Assembly (NCBI GenBank): GCA_037783545.1
Contig: JBBELK010000485.1
Span: 620,001-684,000 of the forward strand
DNA length: 64,000 nucleotides
Source of the DNA: Henricia sp. BOLD:AAB3569
Taxonomy: Eukaryota > Echinodermata > Asteroidea > Spinulosida > Echinasteridae
Direction: 5' to 3'
Both the position numbers and the translations under genes were made by a program. A model generated the notes under the pieces. That model was not told the DNA's origin. It saw only the letters and a list, made by a program, of their open reading frames with translations, and ran no database searches. Position 1 is the first letter of the stretch. Each line of letters starts with the position of its first letter. Of the stretch, positions 1 to 10,365 are shown in pieces.

Positions 1-58
1 ATCAGGTGAGACATTTGAATACAATATAGTAGTCAAATACACACACCTGTCTTTAATT

Positions 59-2569
59 TTATGCAATCTTGTATCGTGGGCTGATGAACCATGCTTGCCC
101 AGGTAAATAGGACTTTGTTGCATGGAGTGGGTTGAAATCGACAAGATCTTCAGTGTTGAAGGCAGCAACTTCATTGGGGTCACTTGGTCTGACTGAATAT
201 GCATGTAAATGCCGAACAAAACCTTCAGTTGTCCATACTTGCACAATAAGTTTTACATGAGATGCCTCAATGAGGAGAACATGGATGATCTTGCCAAATA
301 CTGGATCTAATTCGGCAGTTTTTCCAATAACTACCATCATCCCCTTCCTGTAAGTTGTTCCATAAACCTTTATCCACTTGGCTACAAATACATCATCATA
401 CATGGGATATCCACCCAATGCATGTGAAATGTCATCTGCATCATCAAGTGACACAAGAAGGACTGATGTTCCTGGACCAACTTCCAATGTGGAATTCAGT
501 GATCCTGATTTGGTGAGCATATTATGGCAAAGTTGAATCTGATGCCTCTGTGCTAGCGACTTAGCAATGTTTTTGAAGTTGCAGATGATGTTTGAAATTC
601 GCTTGAAAAAATTGTGCTTTGCCTCAAACCTGATTGTCCAATATTGGCACAAAGGTCCCAATTTCCTGATGGCTTTTGGGTAATGGAGGATGAAATGGTG
701 CTTTGGTCTCAAGTGCTCTCCAAACTGCTGAAGATATAACTTGTGGTGGTCCTCGATCAAGGATTTGAGGAAGTATGTGTCCTCTCGCGTGACTCCGGGT
801 GAAAACATTATATCCATGCACTGTAGCAAAAGGTTTATTACCTCCCAGAAGATGTTGTCCTCTTCCACCAAATCACCCATCATCAAACAAAAATGCCTCA
901 TTAGGCACCACATTTGGGATGCATTCTGTCCAGCAGCTCCAAAAGGGTTTCTCATGTCATTCTCAGAAATGCAGCAGGGTTTGTTAGAAGAATCTGGGAA
1001 ACCGTAGTCATAACTTGTTATCCTCTCATTCAACACTGCCAGTGAAAATCTTCCTCTCTCTATGAGTTCCCTTATCACAAGTTTGAGTTCCCAAGCACAA
1101 ACACCTTCAAGGAAATCATGCATTACATCAGGAGCATAATTGTTGGTGACATGAAAGACTTGAAGCTCATTCAGGATAGATTCTTTCTTTATTCCCGTAT
1201 CGGGCAGACTATTTAAAGCAACATCTTCGCCATAGTTCTGCTCATTCCTTTCGAGTTCTGGATCTGCCACACACTGAGTCCGAGTCACTGTTTTGTGAGC
1301 TTTGCAATGTCTGCATGAGTAATTGGCAGAAAAAGATTCTGAAAAACCTAGCAACCCATGAACGCCAAGATTATCCCCTACAACTTGAGCCAGTGCAACA
1401 CAAAGTTTGCCACTGTAAACATTGGTGTTTACGTCAACACCATCAACCTCAAGAACCTTTAGGTCATCAACAACCCGACGTATTATTGTCTCCAACCCGT
1501 AGTGCTTTGCATGGACTGTCTTGTAAACTGCAAGTAAAAAGCACTGTTCCAAAGTTGACAGGAACTTTGATGCCAAACTTTTGATGGTATAATAGATGAA
1601 TCCAAGCTTGTGCGTGCCAGCTTTGCCACCGAGAGGATTGGTAACTTCCACATCGTCTATGTATAAAAGTATACGTATTGTATGATGTGTGAAACAAATT
1701 GTGATGCTTGCAGTATTCTCCATCTTGAAAGTATTTTAATAAGCCATTCTCAGTTTGCCGATGATGGTGCTCAAAAATTGTTTCCAGCACTCCTTGACTC
1801 TCCAGCACAAGTTTTAAAACAGATCCAATGGGTACATATTGGAAAGTCTTTTGTACAGGGTTTTGTTGGACCTCTCCAGTGACAGGATTTGTCGTCTGCA
1901 CATACTCTACTCCAAGTGGAACAGAATCTGGTTGAACATATTTATTCGAGTTTTTTATGTACTTTGAAAACTTGTAGTCAGTATCAATGTCACTGAATGG
2001 CGTTTCCAGTTCCTTTAGGTCATCAAGAAGAGAGCGCAACCGAGGTTCGTTCTCCGGATCGATACCTAAATTGGCAGTTAGGCTGATAGTTTTAAACCTA
2101 ATATATTCCATAACGTCAGTGAATAGATCTGTAGTAAGATCTTTAAGTAAATTGACAGCACTTGTTGTTATGCTGCTCGATGATCTTAAGTTGCATATTA
2201 GTTGTGCACATTTTACTTTGAGGTCAACCATCTCTGGTCCTCCACCATCCACTTGTAGATTTGGTTCATCCAGCTGCTCAGAATCCTCATCTGAATCTGG
2301 GTCCAATGGGACATCAATGTCATCATTATTCCCGTCATTGGGAAATGGTTGAATTTGTAGATCAAATTGTTCAATATGATCAGAGTTTAAGTGGCGTTTC
2401 AGTGACCACACATATTGAAAAGTTCTGTAACAACCCATTTGATAGCATGGGACAGCTGGACAGTTAACACGCCACCCTCTGTTAAGGCATGGACAAGTCT
2501 GTAATGCTGAATGAGCTCCGTACTGCCTCCAAACACAGTCCTGTTGCATTTGTAACAAATCAGCCCCAT
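59..2569 (-). pseudogene. Transposase-like protein with two C2H2 fingers, decayed
   Basis: Read on the minus strand from the ATG at 2567-2569. The first block starts MGLICYKCNRTVF and forms a C-x2-C...H-x4-H finger. A second finger (CYRTF...LKRHLNSDH) follows, then an acidic stretch and a long globular part after about 1720. That part has NPLGGKAGTHKLG, VVGDNLGVHGLLGF, CRHCKAHK, MHDFLEGVCAWEL and RPKHHFILHYPKAI. The last ~110 residues look BAH-like (weak). The block order resembles animal relatives of EnSpm/CACTA-type transposases (Transposase_21-like); this is from memory of the family and was not searched. The reading frame changes near 2470 and again near 1685, so it is not expressed as one protein as it stands. 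It could be a domesticated host gene, but two frame changes argue for transposon decay. The ORF ends at 59 near the window edge; no terminal repeats were found. Confidence 0.62.
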
Positions 2570-2597
2570 CGATAAGAGAAACTAATGCATTTGAAAG

Positions 2598-2761
2598 TTA
2601 TTGCACATTCATCACCTGCGAGTCTGTAGCGTTTTGCTCTCCAAGGAATTCTCTGTATTTCTGCTTGAACTTGATTCTTGCACCTATGGATGGGAACAGG
2701 TGTGGTATGATCTCCTCCTCTTCTTGCAAATATCTAAAAGCCTCATCATCAATGTCATTCT
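2598..2761 (-). CDS. SAM-domain C-terminal exon linked to the transposase-like gene
   Basis: An exon-like block preceded on the minus strand by a polypyrimidine tract and AG (acceptor just before 2761). It reads ENDIDDEAFRYLQEEE then HLFPSIGARIKFKQKYREFL, the last helices of a SAM domain (pattern DxEAFxxL...PxIGxRxKFxxKY). A GT lies at 2615-2614, but the distance to the next ATG at 2569 is very short for an intron. It may therefore simply end at the stop at 2598. SAM-like N-termini occur in this type of transposase relative, so the two probably belong together. The upstream part of the SAM domain is not visible within 300 bases; a foldback fragment occupies that space. Confidence 0.5.
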
Positions 2762-2886
2762 CTGAAATAGCAGAACAGATATTACAACCTTCAGTTACAG
2801 AGAGCACATATTTAGCAGTACACTTTGTGTGGTGGATAGTTTCACAGGGGGTCAATAGGTCACGGCCCTCCTGTGTTTGTCCTCCC

Positions 2887-2985
2887 GGGCCCAATTTCAT
2901 GGAATTGTTTACCGTTAGCGAAAAATCCTTGCTTACTATAGCAAAAAATCTGTGCTTGCGGTAAACGTATTTCATGGCATTTTTT
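2887..2985. repeat. Diverged GGGCCCAATTTCAT foldback (MITE) copy
   Basis: Starts GGGCCCAATTTCATGGAATT, close to the terminal inverted repeat of the clean copy at 54316-54411. The far end (GGTAAACGTATTTCATGGCA on the plus strand) only partly mirrors the start. It lies upstream of the SAM exon, inside the presumed intron of the transposase-like gene. Confidence 0.5.
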
Positions 2986-3091
2986 TTCTTCTTTGCTACC
3001 ATAAGCACGGAAATGCATGTCACTGCGCATGCGTATGTAGCAAAAAGGGACCAAAATAGGTTGGAAATGATCGTGTCGTCTGCTACATAGT

Positions 3092-3260
3092 CTGGTTCCC
3101 AGACCAAAAGATTCCGACTATTTTGAGATGATCTTTAGGTCCGGTAGGTACCAATTCCAGCCGGGCAGGATCCTGCCCGGCGACTAACTGCGCATGCGCC
3201 TCCGATAACACCCGAAGTTGTTTCCCCCAATTACGAAGTACTTCACAGTATTGCTTGCAT
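3092..3260 (+). repeat. Dispersed repeat starting TAGTCTGGTTCCC
   Basis: Shares a spaced series of short blocks with 12106-12260: TAGTCTGGTT, GGACCAAA or AGACCAAA, then GGTCCGG, CCCGAAGTT and a T-rich tail. Both are probably copies of one short element, diverged. No target duplication could be fixed. Confidence 0.35.
3160..3181. repeat. Perfect 22-bp palindrome
   Basis: Two 11-base arms (GCCGGGCAGGA and its exact complement) with no spacer and a BamHI-like GGATCC centre. It lies inside the dispersed repeat at 3092-3260 but is absent from the related copy near 12.1 kb. Confidence 0.8.
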
Positions 3261-3940
3261 TCAGATTTTCTTTTGGCATATATTCAATAAAAATGTTGTA
3301 GTTTCAATACGTTTTCGTGGTGTTTGTATCATGTTATGACGAGTGTATTGTTTGCGAGGTTCTAATGGTTAAATTTGAACTGCGTGTTAGGTCGTTTGCC
3401 CCTCATGTGACAGTGAATTTGGCGCCAAAAATAGCCAAAAATAGCCCAACAAAGCCGGTGTGTCCCTTTAAGGCGCACGATCGCGCGCGCGCACCAAAGC
3501 GCGCCTAAAATCGTTTTAAGGCGCGCTAAAAACCACGCACCTACTTCCTAAAAAACACGCACCTAGCTGCGTGCCAGATTATATTTTCCGCTTTTTGTTT
3601 TGCGCTCCATACCGTTTTTGCATTTTTTTTAATGAGCAAAAAAGAGCGCCCTCAATTGATTCATTAATTTCGCGAAGCAAACTTGTGCAAGTCTAGTCGC
3701 CAAGCAAGTGCCATGGCATACGGCGCTGGTCGTGTATGCCTAATGTGGTACCGCGCGGCGAGCAGACTGCGACTGCAACGAATGGCGAAGCAGACTTATA
3801 CAAGTCTAATCCCTAAACAAACGCCATCTATGCCTGCATCGCAAACCGGCAGCGAGCGTGCATCGCGTGTGTGTGTGGTGTGTGATGCATGCATGGGGCC
3901 GGGGATATGGGCGATCGGCCGTACCAATCCTAGTCCAGAT
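3261..3940. other. No gene seen; CG-rich low-complexity patch
   Basis: Includes an alternating CGCGCGCG run near 3480-3490 followed by repeated GCGCGC-C-TAAAA words up to about 3530. Short open frames here lack splice signals or recognisable domains. Confidence 0.5.
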
Positions 3941-4035
3941 TCTGGACTATATTATTGCGATATTGGATCGTAGCACGGCCGACTATAGAGGGCGGAATAT
4001 CGATATGATTTGGACAGCGCATAATATAGTCCAGA
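3941..4035 (+). mobile_element. 95-bp foldback element, copy 1
   Basis: Bounded by 15-base inverted repeats TCTGGACTATATTAT and ATAATATAGTCCAGA. A second 95-bp copy lies in the opposite orientation at 8165-8259 with a nearly identical interior (GCGATATTGGATCGTAG..., CTATAGAGGGCGGAATAT). The flanks TAGTCCAGA/CCTCCA are also shared, so the full repeat may reach from about 3923 to 4050. The class of transposase that moved it cannot be told. Confidence 0.7.
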
Positions 4036-4048
4036 ACTTAACCTCCAG

Positions 4049-4070
4049 TTCCCTGAGAAATCTCAGGGAA
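4049..4070. repeat. Short hairpin TTCCCTGAG...CTCAGGGAA
   Basis: Nine-base arms with a 4-base loop directly after the 95-bp foldback. It could be a hairpin of the same repeat. It is not followed by a T-run, and it is eukaryotic DNA, so no terminator role is claimed. Confidence 0.5.
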
Positions 4071-4261
4071 CTATAGCTCCGCCCACCTAGTCTGATTGGA
4101 CGCAGCGCTTATCAATCATGTGTGTGAGGCGCGCCGAATAATCGACGGTCGGGAATCGATTCTCGAAAATTGTCCGCGCAATACATCGCATAGTCATTAT
4201 AATATTATAATGTGTACATATCGGCCTCCTATGCCGGCTATGCGCTGTGCATTGTGAAACG

Positions 4262-4371
4262 AACAAACATACAGTATACACCTACCTGCATGCGTGGCTA
4301 TAGCCACGCATACAGTATACACCTGCATGCGTGGCTATAGCCACGCATGCAGGTGTATACTGTATGTTTGT
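4262..4371. repeat. Large palindrome with duplicated arm (cruciform-prone)
   Basis: Positions 4309-4366 form a perfect 58-bp palindrome, 29-base arms and no spacer, centred on GGCTATAGCC. The left arm is repeated: 4271-4311 is a second copy of most of the unit. The outermost AACAAACATACAGTATACACC (4262 on) pairs with the complement ending at 4371. The block can fold in two registers. No coding sequence overlaps it. Confidence 0.85.
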
Positions 4372-4597
4372 ATAGTTGGAAAGAGTTGAGAAGTTGATCA
4401 GATTTTGTCTTCAAAATTACTCATCAAGCATCTGTACGTGCAGATTTGAAGGAAAAAAATATATATATAGGAGTGAGAAAAAAAAGATTTTGTGCGGAAA
4501 CACTTCTTCATCCTGCCGTGCTCAAATTTTCTCACTTATAATTTCAGGTTTTTCCCATCAAATCAGTGCACTTCATTTTAAAGAAACAAATCTTATC

Positions 4598-4663
4598 TAC
4601 TAAATTCTGACCTCTTTACCTTAAAAATAGCTATTTTTAAGGTCAAGAGGTCAGAATTTAGTA
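4598..4663. repeat. 66-bp near-perfect foldback
   Basis: Arms of 32 bases (4598-4629 and 4632-4663) with one mismatch and a two-base spacer. The outer end is TACTAAATTCTGACCTCT. The size and tight centre suit a minimal foldback/MITE. Confidence 0.8.
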
Positions 4664-5640
4664 AAATAAAGACACAGTACGTGTGCTTTGTGTATTTTAT
4701 TGCACGTATTTAAGAAAAATTTACATGGTAAAATAAAGCCAGTTATTAGTTCCAACAAAAGCAGGTGTACTAAATTTGTTGACTAATATATGGCCACTTT
4801 AGTACAAAATCCTCTAGTAGTACATGTGGGCCAGGAAATTTAGGCTCTATACACAATAGGCAAAAAAAGGCCCATATATACTGCAGTTTCTATTGCAGTT
4901 ACCCATAAGAAAAACCCGACTCTGAAAAGTGTAGATAACAATAACAAACTTTTAAACATCACATAATTTTTCCCGTGTAATTGTACATTTGTGGAAAAAA
5001 TTGCCAACTAAAGTATTTCAACACAAGTATTCAACACAAAAACCATACATGTATTTTTTTAGGTTTTCTGAAGTAGTACTGCCTGCATGCATCATTTGCT
5101 GAAATTTCTACCAGGCATTTTATCAACATTATTCTTTTAAAGCTTGACAGGGTGCTCCACATTACCACCTTTAACAAATTTGCAAAGCAAATTGCACCCT
5201 GTTTTAAAAGCCATTAGCTTTTTGTTTATATACAAACATTGGTGATGTTCATTCCATTTTTAAATGAATAAAAGACAACATTTTCAACTTTCAACAATTT
5301 GTTTACAAAAACTAAGAGAAAGTATAGAAAAACATGAATTCAAACTGGAGTTGTGGCAAACTAGTGCTGCGTTTTTTATTTCCATTTTTTTTTACAAGCA
5401 ACATGTAAAACAAACTCAAATGATGCAGCCATGCATGGGTTACAAAAGTTTCATCAAAGTTGGAGAAAATGCATGGTGCAATATTTTGTGCAGAGTTTAG
5501 AGTGATCCTGTGTTTGCCTGATGTGATGTCATAACTTTGCTCATGAACATACAAATTCAAAAGCTTGATTTTTTAATACCATTTCAAGGGCCCCTCAAAT
5601 ATTTGTTTCCACTGTTCCAATATTATGGACCCATAAAGAG
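4664..5640. other. AT-rich DNA without recognisable gene
   Basis: Short open frames on both strands lack domains, splice borders and codon bias. Nothing repeated elsewhere in the window was noticed. Confidence 0.5.
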
Positions 5641-5647
5641 GCAGATT

Positions 5648-5678
5648 GGGGGGGGGGGGGAGGGGGGGCGGGGGGAGT
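5648..5678. repeat. Interrupted poly-G tract
   Basis: Runs of 13, 7 and 6 G broken by single A or C. Several G-runs of at least three make it a plain G-quadruplex candidate. Similar tracts are near 9385, 26680, 41170, 52976 and 59580. Confidence 0.7.
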
Positions 5679-6179
5679 TCAGCTCTTACACCATTGCAAC
5701 AATAGAAAATGTACATGTATTGCATTATATGTGTCTTCCTTTCTGAGCATTCTGACATACATGACTGAAATTATAGGATGAATGATCACTGCCCTGATTT
5801 GAAAAATCACTGACTAGTATATATAGTGTTATGTTTTTGAAGATGGTTTATTGTCTGTGCACTTTATCTCACCCTGAAAATATGTTACATTTGAACAGAA
5901 AATGCGGCATACCTTTCTGATTTGCTCTGCAGCTTTTTGGAGAAATTCCTGTGCAAAAAAGGGGCAATTTTTACAACTTCCTGATCTGTGCAAAGCTGCA
6001 TTAATCCTACACTGATATATGTTGTTGTCTACAAAGTAATTTTGCTCCAAATTTAATTACGGCAGATGCAAAAATTGTTCATATTTCATTCACAGACAGT
6101 AATCCTCTGCAGCAGCACGTATATGAACATTCTGTGCATGGCTGCAGGTTACATTTGAAAAATGAGTGTGAAAGGCAAA

Positions 6180-7650
6180 TTGAACACTGTATAGTAATAA
6201 ACTCATGTGTGTAGCTCATTATTGCAGTTGTGTATTATAGCTCAGAATGCATGTTTTTGAATCTTGATGTACTCCAACTGAATTCAGGAATTCAGTTTTG
6301 TTAAAAATTGCAACTGAAAGATTAAAAATTGCAACTGAAAGATTAATAATTTCTTGTTTTGCAGATTAACATTCCCTTCTTTTGAAAGTACACTGTTAAT
6401 GAAAACCCTCATTGCAATTCAAGAATACTCATAATTGATTAGTTTTGTGTTTCACATGTTGAGACACTGAAAAAAATGGAGTGCTCATAGATCACTTGCA
6501 GTTTTGCTTCACACCCCATGCCATTTTTAAATGAATGTTCAGGTCATATATAGGCCTACCTAGGCAATTATACTGGCTGAGGATTGTTGTATCAACTATA
6601 TTAGGCCTAATTTGAAATGTTTGAACTTGAATAAATGTCTGGGAACTTATTTTGTTGAGTTTGTATTGAGGTGGCATAGTCATTAAGTCCCCCTGGCCTT
6701 TTTTTCTACAGGAACATTTCCTGTGAATTGTGTGCCTGCTTATTTGCACATTGCAAAAAAATGTCTGTTATTTGAAAGGTCCCTTCAAAAATACTGGATC
6801 ATGCAAATCAATTGAAGGATTTAACACAAATAAACTCAAGTGTGTAACTCAGTCTTAATTCAGAATGCATTTTTAAAATCTTGATGTACTGTCATACTGA
6901 ATTCAGTTTTATTAAAAATTGCAACTAAAAGATGAATAATTTCTGTTTGTTGTAGATTAACATTCCCATCTGTTAAAAGTAGGGATGGCATTTACGGTTA
7001 ATTCAGAAACCGGTTTGCAATTCTTTTCAGTGTCGGTTAACCGGTTAACCGTTCAGCCGACACCAAAGTTGTTGGTGGTGTTTTACTTTATAGATGCATT
7101 TGCAATGCACACAATATACCTAGGCCCCCAAAATAATCGTTGAATCTTTATCCGGGGAAATTTTTACTACGACTCCATATAAATTAATTTCAATTTCATG
7201 AAGTAATTACAAAAACCTTTGAAAACTATTGTAAATTCTTTAAAATTGGGTTTCGTTTTAACGTTCGGCAAAACTATTTTTCATTTTTTTCCCCCGGTTA
7301 ACTGGTTAAATGTCCCATCCCCGGTTGAAAGAGTGCATTATGTTAATGAAAACCCTAAAATCAGGCATCCTCATAATTTGATTAGTTTTGTGCTTCACAA
7401 GTTGAGACAGATACATGAGACTTCCAAATTTGAAGGAATGGATTCAATGGACTGCTCACTTAATTGCAGTTTTGCTTCACACCCCATGTCGTTGTTAAAT
7501 TAATGTTCAGGTCATAATCCCATTACTAGGTGACTCTTGTGTCAAATATTAATTTAAATAAGACTACCGAGAACTTATGTTGCTGAATTGTGTGCCTGCT
7601 TTATTATTTTGTGCATTGCAAAACATGTCTTATCTGAAGCTCCCACCCGC
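6180..7650 (+). repeat. Diverged tandem duplication, two units
   Basis: Unit 1 (about 6180-6770) and unit 2 (about 6820-7650) share the same ordered landmarks. These are AATAAACTCA, CAGAATGCAT...TCTTGATGTACT, ACTGAATTCAG, AAAAATTGCAACT, AGATTAACATTCCC, GTTAATGAAAACCC, TTTTGCTTCACACCCCATG and GAATTGTGTGCCTGCTT. Unit 2 is longer because it contains the hAT-type insertion 6980-7323. Unit 1 itself has a small local duplication of a ~21-base word near 6305-6345. No reading frame is conserved between the units, so this looks non-coding. Confidence 0.7.
6980..7323. mobile_element. Non-autonomous hAT-type element (344 bp)
   Basis: Ends are TAGGGATGGCATTTACGGTT and, read inward from the right, CGGGGATGGGACATTTAACC. 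They are followed by nested GGTTAACCGGTTAACC words. It is flanked by eight-base duplications GTTAAAAG (6972-6979) and GTTGAAAG (7324-7331), one mismatch apart. The sister unit of the surrounding duplication has an uninterrupted TTTGAAAG at 6381-6388. Eight-base duplication and short G-rich ends fit the hAT superfamily. It has no transposase of its own. Confidence 0.75.
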
Positions 7651-8164
7651 CGGCGGGCCACAAAAATATTAGATCTGCTACTACATTGTATATGTACATG
7701 TTGAACTTCAAGAAAAGGATAAACAAGAACAGTTGGTTTTTATAATATTTTCGTTTTTTTGCACTTTTAGCATGAAACTGAAGTAAATGGCACAGCAAGG
7801 AATAAGCTATATCCAAATTTTGTTTTCCCATGTAGGACCCCACCCAATCACTCGCACCCCCTTCACAGTAAACCTCCCAGGTACATGCAGTACCCCCACC
7901 AGTCCCCGAACGCCCCACCCCCAAAGTGACCTAGCCATTAAAACGTTCGTGCTAGCTATCTCTATTCTCGCTGCATGAGCTGAGTAACATACACACTGCA
8001 TGCAATACGCGCTATGTGTACAGTACAGTACTCGTATGCAGTTTGCGCACACGTACATATGCTGCGCTGCAGATATCGATATCGCGGTATCGAACACCGC
8101 GACGTGAATGAATATTTATGAGCTCGATTGACCTTTGACCCCAGCGGGGAATTGGAGGTTAAGT
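7651..8164. other. Non-coding; short GC-rich and palindromic patches
   Basis: A CCCGCCGGCGGG palindrome lies near 7647-7658. Near 8072-8102 there are overlapping GATATCGATATCGCGGTATCG words able to fold. Open frames at 7604-8097 show no domain. Confidence 0.4.
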
Positions 8165-8259
8165 TCTGGACTATATTATGCGCTGTCCAAATCATATCGA
8201 AATTCCGCCCTCTATAGTCGACCGCGCTACGATCCAATATCGCAATAATATAGTCCAGA
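8165..8259 (-). mobile_element. 95-bp foldback element, copy 2
   Basis: Same element as 3941-4035 in the opposite orientation, with the same 15-base inverted ends. Together the two copies form a widely spaced inverted pair about 4.1 kb apart. Confidence 0.7.
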
Positions 8260-8567
8260 ATCTGGACTATACCAATCCGTGCGCGTGATGCGGCAAGCAG
8301 CGGGCAATGATGGCCTAGCTGTCTTCAACAATCGATTTTTAAAACAAAACTGGTTCTTGTGATAGTTTAAAAGTTTTTTGACACTTGCACAATATGATCA
8401 TGATGGCGTTACGTTTTACCGGGTTTCCCGTGAAATTAAAAACAGCTCGCCTAGCACAAATTTGGCCTGAGCTTTTTTTCACTCGCCTGCATTTTTTTCA
8501 AGACAAGGCCTGCAGTACGTATAGGACAATGCTCTCTCCAGTCAGCAGAGCCCAGTGAACCACCCAC

Positions 8568-9022
8568 ACAAACTCGGCCCCAGAACGACTCGGCCCCAAT
8601 TGCCTTGTGTACAAACTCGGCCCCAGACCGACTCGGCCCCAATTGCATTGTGTACAAACTCGGCCCCAAACCGACTCGGCCCCAATTGCCTCGTATACAA
8701 ACTCGGCCCAAACCGACTCGGCCCCTATTGCCTTGTGTACAAACTCGGCCCCAGACCGACTCGGCCCCAATTGCATTGTGTACAAACTCGGCCCCAAACC
8801 GACTCGGCCCCAATTGCCTCGTATACAAACTCGGCCCAAACCGACTCGGCCCCTATTGCCTCGTATACAAACTCGGCCCAAACCGACTCGGCCCCAATTG
8901 CCTCGTATACAAACTCGGCCCCAGACCGACTCGGCCCCAATTGCCTTGTATACAAACTCGGCCCCAGATTGACTCGGCCCCAATTCCTTTGTGTACAAAA
9001 TTGGCCCCAAACCAACTCGATC
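8568..9022. repeat. Minisatellite, ~43-bp unit, about ten copies
   Basis: Each unit is two half-units: ACAAACTCGGCCCCAGACC and GACTCGGCCCCAATTGCCTTG plus a linker. Units differ by CTTGTGT versus CTCGTAT and by loss of two C. The last units are more diverged. Because the period is near a multiple of three and lacks stops, long frames open on both strands (for example 8498-9076 minus and 8555-9157 plus). They read as a monotonous LGP/TRP/APN repeat and are not taken as genes. Confidence 0.9.
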
Positions 9023-9383
9023 CTGAACAGAAATTTCTTTCATTGTTTCTTCTTTGTGGCCTTTTTCAAGACTCAAGTTGGCCTTAGTGCCCTGCCTTGT
9101 GGCCTCGGTGCCCTTTCAAATTTGGCTTCATTCAAGGCCAAAGTGGCCTTGCCCTAAAAATTGCGAAATTTGAGGCCTGCAAACGTCTTGGTTATTTGCT
9201 CCGTTTAGTGCTTAACCTTTTCTTTGTTTTCAGCCAATATTCACCCGAAAAGTCGGGGGAGCCAATCAGCGATCGAGAACAGATGCACTGATTATTTATC
9301 AATACGATTTGAAACATTGATTTTATGGCATCTTCGGCAACTATAAGGCCCTTTATATGCCATCAACTTTATCAACCTGAGTT

Positions 9384-9416
9384 GACGAAGGGGCGGGGGG
9401 GGGGGGGGGGGGGGGT
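9384..9416. repeat. Poly-G tract
   Basis: A nearly pure run of more than 20 G next to CGAGTCGGCC, a word related to the minisatellite unit just upstream. Confidence 0.7.
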
Positions 9417-9465
9417 GGTGGGGCCGAGTCGGCCGGGGGGTGACTTGGAAAGGGGCGAGTAGGTC

Positions 9466-10365
9466 AGGACAACTTGTACCCGGGACATCTCGTACCCGAG
9501 ACAACTCGCACCCGGGACAACTCGCACCCGGGACAACACGCGTACCCTTGTCATGCTTGTGTTAAAATTTACTTAAGAAAAATTAAATGGAAATAACTAA
9601 TAAATATCACCAGCAGTAGAGTAAACAATGGAAATAAATACATTTTAATTAAAACTGAAGAAGAAGTGTTCTGTTGAATGAAATTAAAGAAAACAGTGTC
9701 ATTTAAATAAATTACTAAATTTGAGGCAATTTTATATTCAAATAAATTCCAACATGTCCAATTTGCTGGTTCTGAAGAAACCCAATAATTTGTATTAAAA
9801 TGCCCGTCCATCTGCAGCAAAAAAAAAAAAGGTATTTTTTTCGTATACATTGAACAAAGATTTTAAGGAAATTACCTCCTGGAATCAACACATAATGTAA
9901 TTTTAAGATATACTTCCCACTTGCACTTTTGTCGCAAATGTTGCTTTTCTGTAGAAAAATCACGTTTTCTTCCTCAAAAATTGCCTTCAGTTAGTGCACA
10001 AGATAACCATTCACGCGCGCGTGCAGCGCCCTCTGTTGTCGCGCTTACGCACAGACCGCTCGCCACGTCATTTTGTGCATTACTTTATGCAGTAATTTTA
10101 TCATTTATTTATCTCAGAAATGCAACATTTGCGACGGAAGTGTCAGTGGGAAGTATATCTTAGAATTGAATAAGCTATCGATTCCAACATATAAATTTAC
10201 CCAAATCCGTGTTCAATGTATATGAAAAAAATACCAAAAGGGTAAAGTGTCATAAAAGCGGGATGTTCATGACGTAGTACCAAAGGGTACGAGTTGTCCT
10301 GGGTTCGAGTTGTCTCGGGTACGAGTTGACCAGGGTGTCTTTTTTCGGGTACGAGTTGTCCCGTT
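9466..10365. mobile_element. Foldback element with inverted arrays of GGGTACGAGTTGTCC
   Basis: The left arm (9466-9552) holds about five short repeats on the complement of GGGTACGAGTTGTCC. The right arm (10270-10365) holds about four in the opposite orientation. The interior is AT-rich and contains the separate MITE at 9831-10235. The arms look like subterminal repeat arrays of a DNA transposon; no transposase is present. The related word GTCGAGTTGG recurs at 23663-23718. Confidence 0.55.
9831..10235 (+). mobile_element. 405-bp MITE, copy 1 (GGTATTTTTTTCG ends)
   Basis: Inverted ends of about 25 bases: GGTATTTTTTTCGTATACAT at left and its near complement ending AATACC at right. The interior has two inward-facing halves, each with ACTTCCCACTTGCA and GCAACATTTGCGAC words. 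The middle carries CGCCCTCTGTTGTCGCGCTT. The same element is at 47957-48308 in the opposite orientation. Confidence 0.8.

Noticed and set aside
8568-9022. A CRISPR-like array of direct repeats
   Set aside because: No distinct spacers; units are contiguous, and the setting is eukaryotic.
8498-9157. Long open frames of 121-200 codons on both strands
   Set aside because: They are by-products of the ~43-bp minisatellite; repetitive, without domains and present on both strands at once.
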